Source: Wenzhouxiangella sp.
GTDB taxonomy: Bacteria; Pseudomonadota; Gammaproteobacteria; Xanthomonadales; Wenzhouxiangellaceae
Direction: 5' to 3'
DNA: 5,183 nt
Assembly: GCA_021767625.1 (NCBI GenBank)
Contig: JAASTB010000179.1
Span: 1-5,183 of the forward strand
The notes under the pieces are model-generated. The model did not search any database. It was given only the letters and a program-made list of their open reading frames with translations, and was not told the DNA's origin. A program made the position numbers and the translations under genes. Below are positions 1 to 5,183 of the stretch, in pieces. How positions within the stretch are numbered: the stretch's first letter is position 1; each line of letters starts with the position of its first letter.

Positions 1-95
1 GCCAGGCCCGGACCGATCGACTCGGCCACCTCGTGTACCGTCACCGGATGATCGAAATCCTTCCGGCTACCGTCTGGAAGCGTAATCTGAACCAT
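1..95 (-). CDS. thrS: Threonyl-tRNA synthetase, N-terminal fragment (start of TGS domain)
   Basis: This is the beginning of threonyl-tRNA synthetase, the cytoplasmic enzyme that charges tRNA-Thr. Only 31 codons lie in the window; the gene continues off the left edge. Read on the minus strand from the ATG at 95, the peptide starts MVQITLPDGSRKDFDHPVTV and goes on to a VAESIGPGL segment. From memory, E. coli ThrS starts MPVITLPDGSQRHYDH and has DIGPGLA at the matching place, so both the identity and the start fit with no length change. This stretch is the first part of the TGS domain; editing and catalytic domains lie outside. A GTG seven codons upstream (position 116) is in frame, directly after a stop, but the alignment favours the ATG. 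The ribosome site is weak (GGTAGA about ten bases upstream). Related genomes usually have infC-rpmI-rplT next, which cannot be checked here. Confidence 0.93.
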   Translation of the reverse strand, partial: MVQITLPDGSRKDFDHPVTVHEVAESIGPGL

Positions 96-120
96 GGTTG
101 CGAATTCTACCGTCACTCAG

Positions 121-145
121 CCCGAAAAGTTGGGGCAAATTCGGG
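121..145 (-). promoter_or_regulatory. Small hairpin upstream of thrS (possible leader structure)
   Basis: A 6-bp inverted repeat, CCCGAA at 121-126 and TTCGGG at 140-145, encloses a 13-base loop just upstream of the thrS start. If the thrS transcript begins upstream of it, it would form a leader hairpin about 25 bases before the ATG. E. coli thrS is known to be autorepressed by ThrRS binding to tRNA-like leader hairpins, but I see no threonine anticodon mimic (CGU) in this loop. No U-run follows on the minus strand, so it is not an intrinsic terminator. A -10-like TAGAAT lies at 104-109 on the minus strand, but it would give an almost leaderless mRNA and has no good -35. Function unknown. Confidence 0.3.
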
Positions 146-237
146 AAAATTGAAGCCTTTGCCGCCCTTTTTTAGGGGAAGCTTCGATCCCGGCCCGATT
201 GGGGATGACCTGCTTCAGTTCGACGCGGTGGCGAGGC

Positions 238-274
238 CCTCAACGGGCCAACCCGCAGCGGCCCGGCCCTGAGG
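238..274. repeat. GC-rich hairpin
   Basis: CGGGCC at 244-249 pairs with GGCCCG at 260-265 around a 10-base loop. An outer stem pairs CCTCA at 238-242 with TGAGG at 270-274, with unpaired bases between the two stems. An overlapping alternative pairs CTGAG at 269-273 with CTCAG at 284-288. No U-run follows on either strand, so a terminator role is unlikely. It is not visibly related to the repeat copies further right. Confidence 0.45.
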
Positions 275-438
275 AGCCAATTTCTCAGCGTCTGTGGGAT
301 GTCTGGGACCAACGGGACGGAACGCCCCAGCCAGCATCGCAAGGGAGCCGATGCGTTCCGCTGACGCTGCACGCATCCTACGGACCTTTTCGCGCAGAGC
401 CGCCTGCTAAGGAGAGGTTCGAAGAAATCCCCGGGGTT

Positions 439-612
439 CGAATTTGTTCCAGCGCTTTCTGGGTGCGTCGATTTCGGTGACGCGCGGAGCGCAGGAACCG
501 CAGCGCAGGCGGAAAACGGGTGCGCCTTGCCCAAAGCGCAAGCAGCGCCCGTTTGCAGCCGTCGCGCGTGTACTCAAATGTACATGAGGATTCCGAGCAC
601 GCGTTTAACGGC
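439..612 (+). repeat. Repeat copy A, interrupted by a nested 65-base insertion
   Basis: Bases 439-500 align with the left half of the complete copy at 846-908, including TGCGTCGATTTCGGTGACGC and GAGCGCAGGAACCG. Bases 568-600 align with its centre, GTGTACTCAAATGTACATGA and then GGATTCCGAGCAC. Between them copy A carries 67 bases where copy C has two, so it appears to have gained about 65 bases. The similarity fades after 600, with only AACGGC at 607-612 matching the expected right arm. A further right-arm fragment (19 bases) sits at 668-686. The orientation given is arbitrary because the element is palindromic. Confidence 0.75.
514..554. repeat. Hairpin nested inside repeat copy A
   Basis: The segment found only in copy A is itself foldable. 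AAACGGG at 514-520 pairs with CCCGTTT at 548-554, CGC at 523-525 with GCG at 545-547, and CTTGC at 526-530 with GCAAG at 538-542. This leaves two short bulges and a 7-base loop, a total of 15 base pairs. A direct repeat GCGCAGG occurs at 489-495 and again at 503-509, next to the left junction, and could be a trace of how the insertion arose. On the minus strand the stem is followed by TTTT then CC, too short for a convincing terminator. Confidence 0.6.
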
Positions 613-617
613 GCTCC

Positions 618-652
618 GCCTTGGCTCCTTTCCTTCGGAAAACCGCCAAGGC
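618..652. repeat. Hairpin between repeat copies A and B
   Basis: GCCTTGG at 618-624 pairs with CCAAGGC at 646-652. Inside this, TTTCC at 629-633 pairs with GGAAA at 637-641 around a three-base loop, with a small internal loop between the stems. It lies between copy A and the right-arm fragment at 668-686 and is not seen near copies B or C. No U-run follows, so I do not call it a terminator. Confidence 0.5.
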
Positions 653-667
653 TCCTCTGCCTACGCT

Positions 668-686
668 GAACGGCACCGAAAGCGGC
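668..686 (+). repeat. Direct repeat, right-arm fragment of the repeat family
   Basis: The 19 bases GAACGGCACCGAAAGCGGC at 668-686 recur exactly at 946-964, where they form the inner part of the right arm of complete copy C. After the match the two places diverge completely. This is therefore probably a stranded remnant of a right arm, most simply that of copy A, separated from its centre by the DNA at 613-667. Confidence 0.75.
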
Positions 687-715
687 ACCCCGAATCCGCC
701 TCAGATCCCACTATC

Positions 716-820
716 GAACCGAATGCTTCCCAGCGCTTCTCGAGTGCGTCGATTTCAGTGACGCCCGTAGCGCAGGAACCGGAATGTACTCAAATGTACA
801 TGAGGATTCCGAGCACCGAA
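716..820 (+). repeat. Repeat copy B (left arm and centre, right arm missing)
   Basis: These 105 bases align end to end with 843-948 of copy C at roughly 85-90% by eye. They start at GAACCGAATGC and end at GGATTCCGAGCACCGAA. Most differences lie in the loop of the central hairpin (TCAAAT here) and in a short stretch after CCAGCGCTT. The internal inverted repeats GCGTC/GACGC and TGTAC/GTACA are intact. After 820 the sequence does not continue into the right arm seen in copy C; 22 bases later copy C begins. Confidence 0.8.
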
Positions 821-842
821 GCCGGCCCCTTAACTTGCTACT

Positions 843-994
843 GAACCGAATGCTCCCCAGCGCTTTCTGAATGCGTCGATTTCGGTGACGCGCGGAGCGC
901 AGGAACCGGAGTGTACCTTGATGGTACATGAGGATTCCGAGCACCGAACGGCACCGAAAGCGGCGTATTCAGGGAGGGCTGGGGTGCATTCGGT
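843..994. repeat. Complete palindromic repeat copy C, abutting the tRNA-Val 3' end
   Basis: This is the best-preserved member of the family. The left arm at 846-895 matches the reverse complement of 944-993 at 40 of 50 positions by hand alignment. The longest matching blocks are CCGAATGC, CCCCAGC, CTGAAT and TTTCGGTG. The 48 bases between the arms continue the fold: GGAACC at 902-907 pairs with GGATTCC at 932-938 with one bulged base. TGTACC at 912-917 then pairs with GGTACA at 923-928 around a 5-base loop. The whole element of about 150 bases can fold into one long imperfect stem. Its outer matched base at 994 is also the last base of the tRNA CCA end. It encodes no protein. Transcribed with the tRNA, it would give a large 3' trailer hairpin. 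Confidence 0.8.
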
Positions 995-1070
995 GGTGGG
1001 CGATGCTGGATTTGAACCAGCGACCTCTGCCATGTCAAGACAGCGCTCTAACCAACTGAGCTAATCGCCC
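994..1070 (-). tRNA. tRNA-Val, anticodon GAC
   Basis: This valine tRNA reads GUC/GUU codons. The minus strand gives a complete 77-base cloverleaf. The acceptor GGGCGAT pairs perfectly with ATCGCCC. The D arm is GCTC/GAGC, and the anticodon stem CTGTC/GGCAG has one G-U pair. The anticodon loop is TTGACAT, with GAC at 1034-1036, and the T arm GCTGG/CCAGC encloses TTCAAAT. The discriminator A and a genome-encoded CCA follow. It resembles E. coli valV/valW in the D and anticodon loops. It is a single tRNA, divergent from mfd, with a good promoter just upstream (1089-1117). No U-run terminator follows the CCA; instead the long palindrome at 843-994 starts at once. Confidence 0.98.
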
Positions 1071-1088
1071 TTCCGAACTAAGCCGGCA

Positions 1089-1117
1089 AGTCTACCCGAA
1101 GTTGCCAAAATCGACAA
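1089..1117 (-). promoter_or_regulatory. Sigma-70-type promoter of tRNA-Val
   Basis: On the minus strand, TTGTCG (1112-1117) and TAGACT (1089-1094) are separated by exactly 17 bases. Each matches the consensus at four of six positions. The -10 box is followed by TGCCGGC, a GC-rich discriminator. In Gammaproteobacteria such discriminators are typical of tRNA and rRNA promoters under stringent (ppGpp/DksA) control. The predicted start near 1082 would leave a 5' leader of roughly 12 bases to be removed by RNase P. A better -35 match, TTGACG, lies further upstream but is 24 bases from the -10 and so was not chosen. Confidence 0.6.
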
Positions 1118-1190
1118 GCGTCAATATCGAAAAATCTCCGCGATTCCCGGGCACCCCAATCACACTTCACCCGGCCGTCCCGTCCGCGCT

Positions 1191-1199
1191 TGGTAAAAT
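1191..1199 (+). promoter_or_regulatory. Candidate extended -10 promoter of mfd
   Basis: TGGTAAAAT contains the extended -10 TG followed one base later by TAAAAT, a five-of-six match to TATAAT. No -35 hexamer is recognisable at 16-18 bases upstream (the DNA there is CCGGCC-like), which is common for extended -10 promoters. Transcription would start near 1206 and give a leader of about 20 bases before the mfd ATG. The gap between this element and the divergent tRNA promoter is about 75 bases, so the two probably fire independently. Confidence 0.5.
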
Positions 1200-1226
1200 G
1201 CGCGGTTTCACAGACCCCACCGAGTC

Positions 1227-4200
1227 ATGTCCGAGCGCTTCTCCGTATTCAATCCGCCCCGCGACGGCAAGGGCCGCGTCGACTGGCCCCTGCTCGAGGG
1301 CCTGCCGCTGGCGCTCGCCATCTCGGCCTACGCCGGCCGCAAGGGCGGCCCGGTGCTGGTGGCCGTGCCCGACGGCTACGCCGCCAGGCACCTGCGCGAC
1401 GACATCAACCAGCTCGGCACGGTCGACGCGGAGCTGTTCCCGGACTGGGAGATCCTGCCCTACGATCTCTACTCGCCCCACCCGGACCTGATTTCGCGGC
1501 GCTTGGACCTGCTCTCGCGCTTGCCGGGGATGGACTCCGGCGTGGTCATCGCGCCGATCACCGCGCTGATGCAGCGCCTGCCGCCGGTCGCCTGGGTGCA
1601 GGGCCAGAGCCTCAACCTGGCCGTGGGCGAGCGCATCGACAGCGAGTCCTTCCGAGCCCGCCTGCACGCCGCCGGCTACCAGGTGACCGAGCAGGTCTGG
1701 CAACCCGGCCAATTCGCCATTCGCGGCGCGGTGATGGACCTGTGGCCCATGGGCCGCCCCGAACCCTATCGCCTCGAACTCTTTGACGACGAAATCGAGT
1801 CGATTCGCACATTCGACGCCGAGAGCCAGCGTTCCACCGGCAAGCTGGAACGCATCGACATGCTGCCGGCGCGCGAGTACCCCTTCGACGAGGACAGCCG
1901 CCAGGCCTTCCGCCGCGCCTTCCGCAACCGCTTCGACGTGGATCTCAGGCGCGCCCTGCCCTACCAGGAAGTCGGCGAGGGGCATCACAGCCAGGGCCTC
2001 GAGCAGTACCTGCCGCTGTTCTTCGAGACCACCTCGAGCCTGACCGATTACCTGCCGAGCCCGCACCGGCTGCTCCTGCTGCCCGGCGTCGAGGACGCCG
2101 CCCGCGACTACTGGGGCGAGGTCGAGCATCGCCGCGAGCAGCGCGGCGGCGACATCGAACGGCCCGTTCTCGATCCGGACGAGTTGTTCGTGCCGGCCGG
2201 CGACCTGGTGCGCACGATGGAAGACGACGCCGCGGTCAAAGTCACGCGTCGCAAGCCGGCTGCCGACACGGTCGCGCCCCCGCCCGCTCTCGATCTCGAC
2301 GACAAGGCGGAAAAGACCACCGGGCAGTTGCGCGACATGGCAGACCGGGTCCTGATCGCCGCCGACACGGCAGGTCGCCGGGAATTGATCCGGGATGCGC
2401 TGCGCGCCGGCGGCCTTCGCCCGAAACTGCTCGATTCCTGGTCGGCCTTTCTTTCGGGCGACGACCCGCTGGTCATTGCGGTCTTGCCGGTCTCCGGCGG
2501 CTGCCGCCTGGGCGATCGCGGCATCACCGTGCTGACCGAGAGCGAGCTCTTCCCCGGTCATACGCGCACCGTCCGGCGCGAGCGGCGCACGGGGCAGGAT
2601 CCGGAGTCGATGATCAAGAGCCTGGCCGACCTCCAGCCCGGCGCCCTTGTGGTGCATCTGGAGCACGGCATCGGCCGCTACCTCGGACTCGAAGTGCTCG
2701 ACGCGGGGGATACCACGGCCGAGTATCTCTGCCTGGAATACGCCGGCGGCGACAAACTCTACGTACCGGTCACCGACCTGCACCTGGTCAGCCGCTACAC
2801 CGGCGCCGACCCCGACAGCATCGACCTGCACAAGCTCAGCTCCGACCGCTGGGCGCGCACCCGGCGCAAGGCGGCCGAAAAGGTACGCGACGCGGCCGCT
2901 GAACTGCTCAACCTGCAGGCCCGCCGTGCGGCCCGGCAAGGTCAGAGCCACGAGCTCGACCGCGGCCTCTACGCGCGCTTCGCCGCCGGCTTCGAATACG
3001 AGGAAACCGACGACCAGCAGGACGCCATCGACGCGGTGCTTGCCGACCTGGCCTCGTCCGAGCCGATGGACCGCGTCGTCTGCGGCGACGTCGGCTTCGG
3101 CAAGACCGAAGTCGCCCTGCGCGCGGCCTTCGTGGTGGCCAATTCGGGCCGCCAGGTCGCCATGCTCGCCCCGACCACCCTGCTGGCCGAGCAGCACTAC
3201 CGCAACTTCGCCGACCGCTTCGCCGACTGGCCGGTCAACGTCCGCCTGCTCTCGCGCACCGGCGCAGCCGCCGGCAAAACCCTGGACGGCCTGAAGGACG
3301 GCACGGTCGACATCGTCATCGGCACTCACCGGCTGCTGCAAAAGGACATCAAGTTCAAGGAACTGGGCCTGGTCATCATCGACGAGGAGCAGCGCTTCGG
3401 CGTTCGCCAGAAAGAGCGGCTCAAGGCCCTGCGAGCGGAGGTTGATCTGCTCACGCTGACCGCCACGCCGATCCCGCGCACGCTCAACATGTCCATGGCG
3501 GGCTTGCGCGAGCTGTCGATCATCGCCACGCCGCCGGCCAAGCGACTGGCGGTGCGCACCTTCGTGTCCGAATGGGATTCGGCGGCGATCCGCGACGCGG
3601 TCTCGCGCGAGTTCCAGCGCGGCGGCCAGGTGTATTTCCTGCACAACGAGGTCCGCACCATGGCGCGCCAGGTGGCCGAGCTCGAGGAGATGTTCCCGAA
3701 CGCGCGCATCGGCATGGCGCACGGCCAGATGCCGCCGGGCGAGATGGAAAGGACCATGCGCGACTTCTACTCGCGCCGCATCAACCTGCTGGTGTGCTCG
3801 ACCATCATCGAAAACGGCATCGACGTGCCCACGGCCAACACCATCATCATCAACCGCGCCGACAAGTTCGGCCTGGCCCAGCTGCACCAGCTCCGGGGCC
3901 GGGTCGGCCGCTCGCACCACCTGGCCTACGCCTACCTGATCACCCCGCCGTGGAAGACCATGACGCGCGACGCCAAGAAACGCCTCGAGGCCATCCAGAC
4001 CCTGGAAGAACTGGGTGCGGGCTTCACCCTGGCCAGCCACGACCTCGAGATCCGCGGCGCCGGCGAACTGCTCGGCGAAGACCAGTCCGGTCAGATCGAG
4101 GCGATCGGCTTCGCGCTCTACTCCGACCTGCTCAACCGCGCCGTCGAGGCGCTCAAGAACGGCGAGGAGCCCGACCTCGACGAGCCGATGTCGATCACCA

Positions 4201-4649
4201 GCGAGGTCGACCTGCACATCACCGCCATGATCCCGGAAGGCTACCTGCCCGACGTGCACCAGCGCCTGGTGCTCTACAAGCGCATCAGCCAGGCCGACAC
4301 GGAGAAAAAGCTCAACGACCTGCAGGTCGAGATGATCGACCGCTTCGGCCTGCTCCCGCAGGAGGTCAAGAACCTCTTCACCACGGCAGAACTGAGACTG
4401 CGCGCGAAGAAGCTGGGCATGAAGCGCCTCGAGGTCGGCCCGGCCGGCGGCCGCGTGGAATTCCAGGCCAAGCCCGACATCAACATGGGCGAGCTGCTCA
4501 AGATGATCCAGAAGGAATCCCACACCTTCGAACTGCCCGCCAACGACAAGTTGCGCATCAAGGGCGAATTCGAGGAGATCGCAGACCGCTTCCACCTGGC
4601 CGAGGAACTGCTCGAACGCCTGGCGCCGGAGGAACGTCAGGCGGCTTAA
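1227..4649 (+). CDS. mfd: Transcription-repair coupling factor Mfd
   Basis: Mfd is a cytoplasmic ATP-driven DNA translocase. It removes RNA polymerase stalled at lesions and recruits UvrA for nucleotide excision repair of the template strand. The 1140 residues compare with 1148 in E. coli, so it looks complete. Domain order: UvrB-like module (about 1-345), with R166, R182 and F186 aligning to the E. coli residues reported for UvrA binding; a linker domain; and the CarD-like RNA polymerase interaction domain (about 470-540, EHGIGRY at 479-485). The RecG-like motor follows, with Walker A GDVGFGKT at 620-627, DEEQ at 719-722, TATPIPR at 745-751 and QLRGRVGR at 888-895. The translocation motif spans about 919-962 (HDLEIRG at 938-944), and the C-terminal D7 regulatory domain starts near 990. 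The ATG at 1227 gives MSERFSVF, with no clear Shine-Dalgarno. No frameshift or missing motif seen. Confidence 0.99.
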   Translation: MSERFSVFNPPRDGKGRVDWPLLEGLPLALAISAYAGRKGGPVLVAVPDGYAARHLRDDINQLGTVDAELFPDWEILPYDLYSPHPDLISRRLDLLSRLPGMDSGVVIAPITALMQRLPPVAWVQGQSLNLAVGERIDSESFRARLHAAGYQVTEQVWQPGQFAIRGAVMDLWPMGRPEPYRLELFDDEIESIRTFDAESQRSTGKLERIDMLPAREYPFDEDSRQAFRRAFRNRFDVDLRRALPYQEVGEGHHSQGLEQYLPLFFETTSSLTDYLPSPHRLLLLPGVEDAARDYWGEVEHRREQRGGDIERPVLDPDELFVPAGDLVRTMEDDAAVKVTRRKPAADTVAPPPALDLDDKAEKTTGQLRDMADRVLIAADTAGRRELIRDALRAGGLRPKLLDSWSAFLSGDDPLVIAVLPVSGGCRLGDRGITVLTESELFPGHTRTVRRERRTGQDPESMIKSLADLQPGALVVHLEHGIGRYLGLEVLDAGDTTAEYLCLEYAGGDKLYVPVTDLHLVSRYTGADPDSIDLHKLSSDRWARTRRKAAEKVRDAAAELLNLQARRAARQGQSHELDRGLYARFAAGFEYEETDDQQDAIDAVLADLASSEPMDRVVCGDVGFGKTEVALRAAFVVANSGRQVAMLAPTTLLAEQHYRNFADRFADWPVNVRLLSRTGAAAGKTLDGLKDGTVDIVIGTHRLLQKDIKFKELGLVIIDEEQRFGVRQKERLKALRAEVDLLTLTATPIPRTLNMSMAGLRELSIIATPPAKRLAVRTFVSEWDSAAIRDAVSREFQRGGQVYFLHNEVRTMARQVAELEEMFPNARIGMAHGQMPPGEMERTMRDFYSRRINLLVCSTIIENGIDVPTANTIIINRADKFGLAQLHQLRGRVGRSHHLAYAYLITPPWKTMTRDAKKRLEAIQTLEELGAGFTLASHDLEIRGAGELLGEDQSGQIEAIGFALYSDLLNRAVEALKNGEEPDLDEPMSITSEVDLHITAMIPEGYLPDVHQRLVLYKRISQADTEKKLNDLQVEMIDRFGLLPQEVKNLFTTAELRLRAKKLGMKRLEVGPAGGRVEFQAKPDINMGELLKMIQKESHTFELPANDKLRIKGEFEEIADRFHLAEELLERLAPEERQAA

Positions 4650-4651
4650 AG

Positions 4652-4755
4652 GTCAAAAGCGTAAAACCCTGGAACCACGGAAGACACGGAAAGCACGGGA
4701 AAACAGGTAAGAAAATCTTTTCCTTCCGTGTCTTCCGTGGTTACAAGGTTTTGAC
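4652..4755. terminator. Large convergent hairpin, likely bidirectional terminator, with short tandem repeats
   Basis: A perfect 19-bp inverted repeat lies at 4673-4691 (starting AACCACGGAAG) and 4724-4742. Inside it GGAAAA at 4698-4703 pairs with TTTTCC at 4718-4723, and outside it GTCAAAA at 4652-4658 pairs with TTTTGAC at 4749-4755. The left arm is built of imperfect 9-base units, CACGGAAGA, CACGGAAAG and CACGGGAAA. It fills most of the 108-base gap between convergent genes, three bases past the mfd stop and three bases from the oxidase stop. The symmetry suggests transcript ending or 3'-end protection for both genes. There is no long uniform U-run, only GGTTTTGACTTT on one side and GGTTTTACGCTTTT on the other, so a classic Rho-independent mechanism is not certain. 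Confidence 0.55.
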
Positions 4756-4757
4756 TT

Positions 4758-5183
4758 TCAGAAAACCTTCCCGGGATTGAAGATGCCGTCGGGGTCGAAG
4801 GCGGCCTTGATCTGGCGCATCAGTTCGATCTCTGTCTTCGAGCGGGTGTAGTGCAGGTCTTCGCGCTTGAGCAGGCCCACGCCGTGTTCGGCCGAGACGC
4901 TGCCCTCGAATTGCCGGACCAGTTCGAACACGCGCGGGCTCAGCGCCTTGCCGGCGGCGTGGAAGTCCCCGATCGACCAGTCCTCGGGCCGGAGCACGTT
5001 CATGTGCAGGTTGCCGTCGCCGATGTGGCCGAACCAGACGACCTCGAATTCGGGATAGTACTCGGCAACCAGCCGGTCGAGCGCTTCGAGGAATTCGGGT
5101 ACGCGCGAGACGCGCACCGACAGGTCGTTCTTGTAGGGCGTCTTCGGGCTGATCGATTCGCTGATCGCCTCGCGCCAGCGCCA
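4758..5183 (-). CDS. FAD-linked oxidase, C-terminal part (D-2-hydroxyglutarate dehydrogenase / GlcD type)
   Basis: This is the C-terminal 141 residues of an FAD enzyme that oxidises D-2-hydroxyacids; the gene enters from the right edge. The frame is open from 5183 and starts in the window as WRWREAISESISPKTPYKND, so the GTG at 5117 is not the true start. It shows the FAD-oxidase C domain signature: GHIGDGNLHMN (His at fragment positions 53 and 60), SAEHGVG (Glu99, His100) and the closing FDPDGIFNPGKVF. In characterised Pseudomonas D-2-hydroxyglutarate dehydrogenase, the two His and the Glu at matching places bind the metal. The TPYKND and EVVWFGHIGDGN wording is closest to that subgroup as I recall it, but D-lactate dehydrogenase or GlcD cannot be excluded without the FAD-binding half. 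In Pseudomonas the enzyme recycles 2-hydroxyglutarate made by SerA. It is convergent with mfd. Confidence 0.93.
   Translation of the reverse strand, partial: WRWREAISESISPKTPYKNDLSVRVSRVPEFLEALDRLVAEYYPEFEVVWFGHIGDGNLHMNVLRPEDWSIGDFHAAGKALSPRVFELVRQFEGSVSAEHGVGLLKREDLHYTRSKTEIELMRQIKAAFDPDGIFNPGKVF

Larger units (their letters stand above)
96..993. other. Long non-coding stretch rich in palindromic repeats
   Basis: No protein gene is supported across these roughly 900 bases. The open frames present are short and overlap on both strands. Several merely translate the repeated DNA: minus-strand frames in different copies give near-identical peptides such as VPALRASPKSTH. None has a recognisable domain or a good ribosome site. 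The left part (96-438) holds isolated hairpins, including GATGCGT at 350-356 against ACGCATC at 371-377. It also carries an 8-base direct repeat GGTTCGAA at 416-423 and 435-442, around the palindrome CCCCGGGG. The right part (439-994) is the repeat family described separately. I see no transposase remnant and no clear target-site duplication around the whole block. Confidence 0.75.

Noticed and set aside
416..442. GGTTCGAA direct repeats resembling a tRNA T arm
   Set aside because: No acceptor or anticodon stem can be built around either copy, so a second tRNA or a tRNA fragment is not supported.
439..948. Possible CRISPR array
   Set aside because: The copies are about 105-150 bases, imperfect, internally palindromic and irregularly spaced. 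CRISPR repeats are short (about 24-40 bases) and nearly identical, with even spacers, and no cas gene is present.
172..1038. Several 66-120 codon frames in the intergenic region
   Set aside because: They overlap each other on both strands, share peptides only because the DNA is repeated, and one runs into the tRNA gene. No domain or start signal supports them.
843..1070. tRNA-Val as a phage or island attachment site
   Set aside because: The contact with the repeat is suggestive, but there is no integrase and no duplicated tRNA 3' segment elsewhere in the window.
1167..4595. A minus-strand open frame of 1142 codons lying across mfd
   Set aside because: It is the antisense shadow of a high-GC gene. 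Its translation is low in complexity (rich in A, V, G, H, Q, R) with no recognisable domain, whereas the plus frame carries every Mfd motif.
3572..4780. A 402-codon plus-strand frame overlapping the end of mfd and running into the next gap
   Set aside because: It is an out-of-frame shadow, very rich in R, P, A and G. Its tail only translates the CACGGAAGA hairpin repeats (HGRHGKHG), and there is no domain or ribosome site.
4758..5117. GTG at 5117 as the start of a small 119-aa protein
   Set aside because: The frame stays open to the window edge and the upstream residues (WRWREAISESIS, TPYKNDLS) fit the FAD-linked oxidase family, so the gene simply continues beyond 5183.

Overview
The window looks like a piece of a GC-rich gammaproteobacterial chromosome. 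The Mfd protein, the ThrS N-terminus and the tRNA-Val all resemble gammaproteobacterial versions. The coding DNA has strong G/C bias at third positions, and the intergenic DNA is full of palindromic repeats. I cannot fix the genus; a member of the Chromatiales or Lysobacterales type is a guess.

Layout. (1) 1-95, minus strand: the first 31 codons of thrS (threonyl-tRNA synthetase), running off the left edge. (2) 96-993: about 900 bases with no credible protein gene. The left half holds scattered hairpins. The right half holds at least three related copies of one repeat (about 439-612, 716-820 and 843-994). The last copy is a nearly complete palindrome of about 150 bases whose right arm ends exactly at the tRNA 3' end. 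(3) 994-1070, minus strand: tRNA-Val(GAC) with encoded CCA and a plausible sigma-70 promoter at 1089-1117. (4) 1227-4649, plus strand: a complete mfd gene (transcription-repair coupling factor, 1140 aa), divergent from the tRNA, with an extended -10 promoter candidate at 1191-1199. (5) 4650-4757: a short convergent gap with a perfect 19-bp stem, probably a two-way transcript end. (6) 4758-5183, minus strand: the C-terminal 141 residues of an FAD-linked oxidase of the D-2-hydroxyglutarate dehydrogenase / GlcD type, cut by the right edge.

The genes are ordinary housekeeping functions (translation, DNA repair, 2-hydroxyacid oxidation) and do not form one pathway or operon. Mfd stands alone, flanked by a divergent tRNA and a convergent oxidase.

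The part that ordinary genes do not explain is the repeat cluster between thrS and tRNA-Val. It shows paired arms, conserved stems with a variable loop, a nested hairpin insertion in one copy, and direct contact with a tRNA 3' end. I see no transposase, CRISPR array, toxin-antitoxin pair or reverse transcriptase, so I do not claim a new defence or mobile system. The best reading is a REP/MITE-like structured repeat family.
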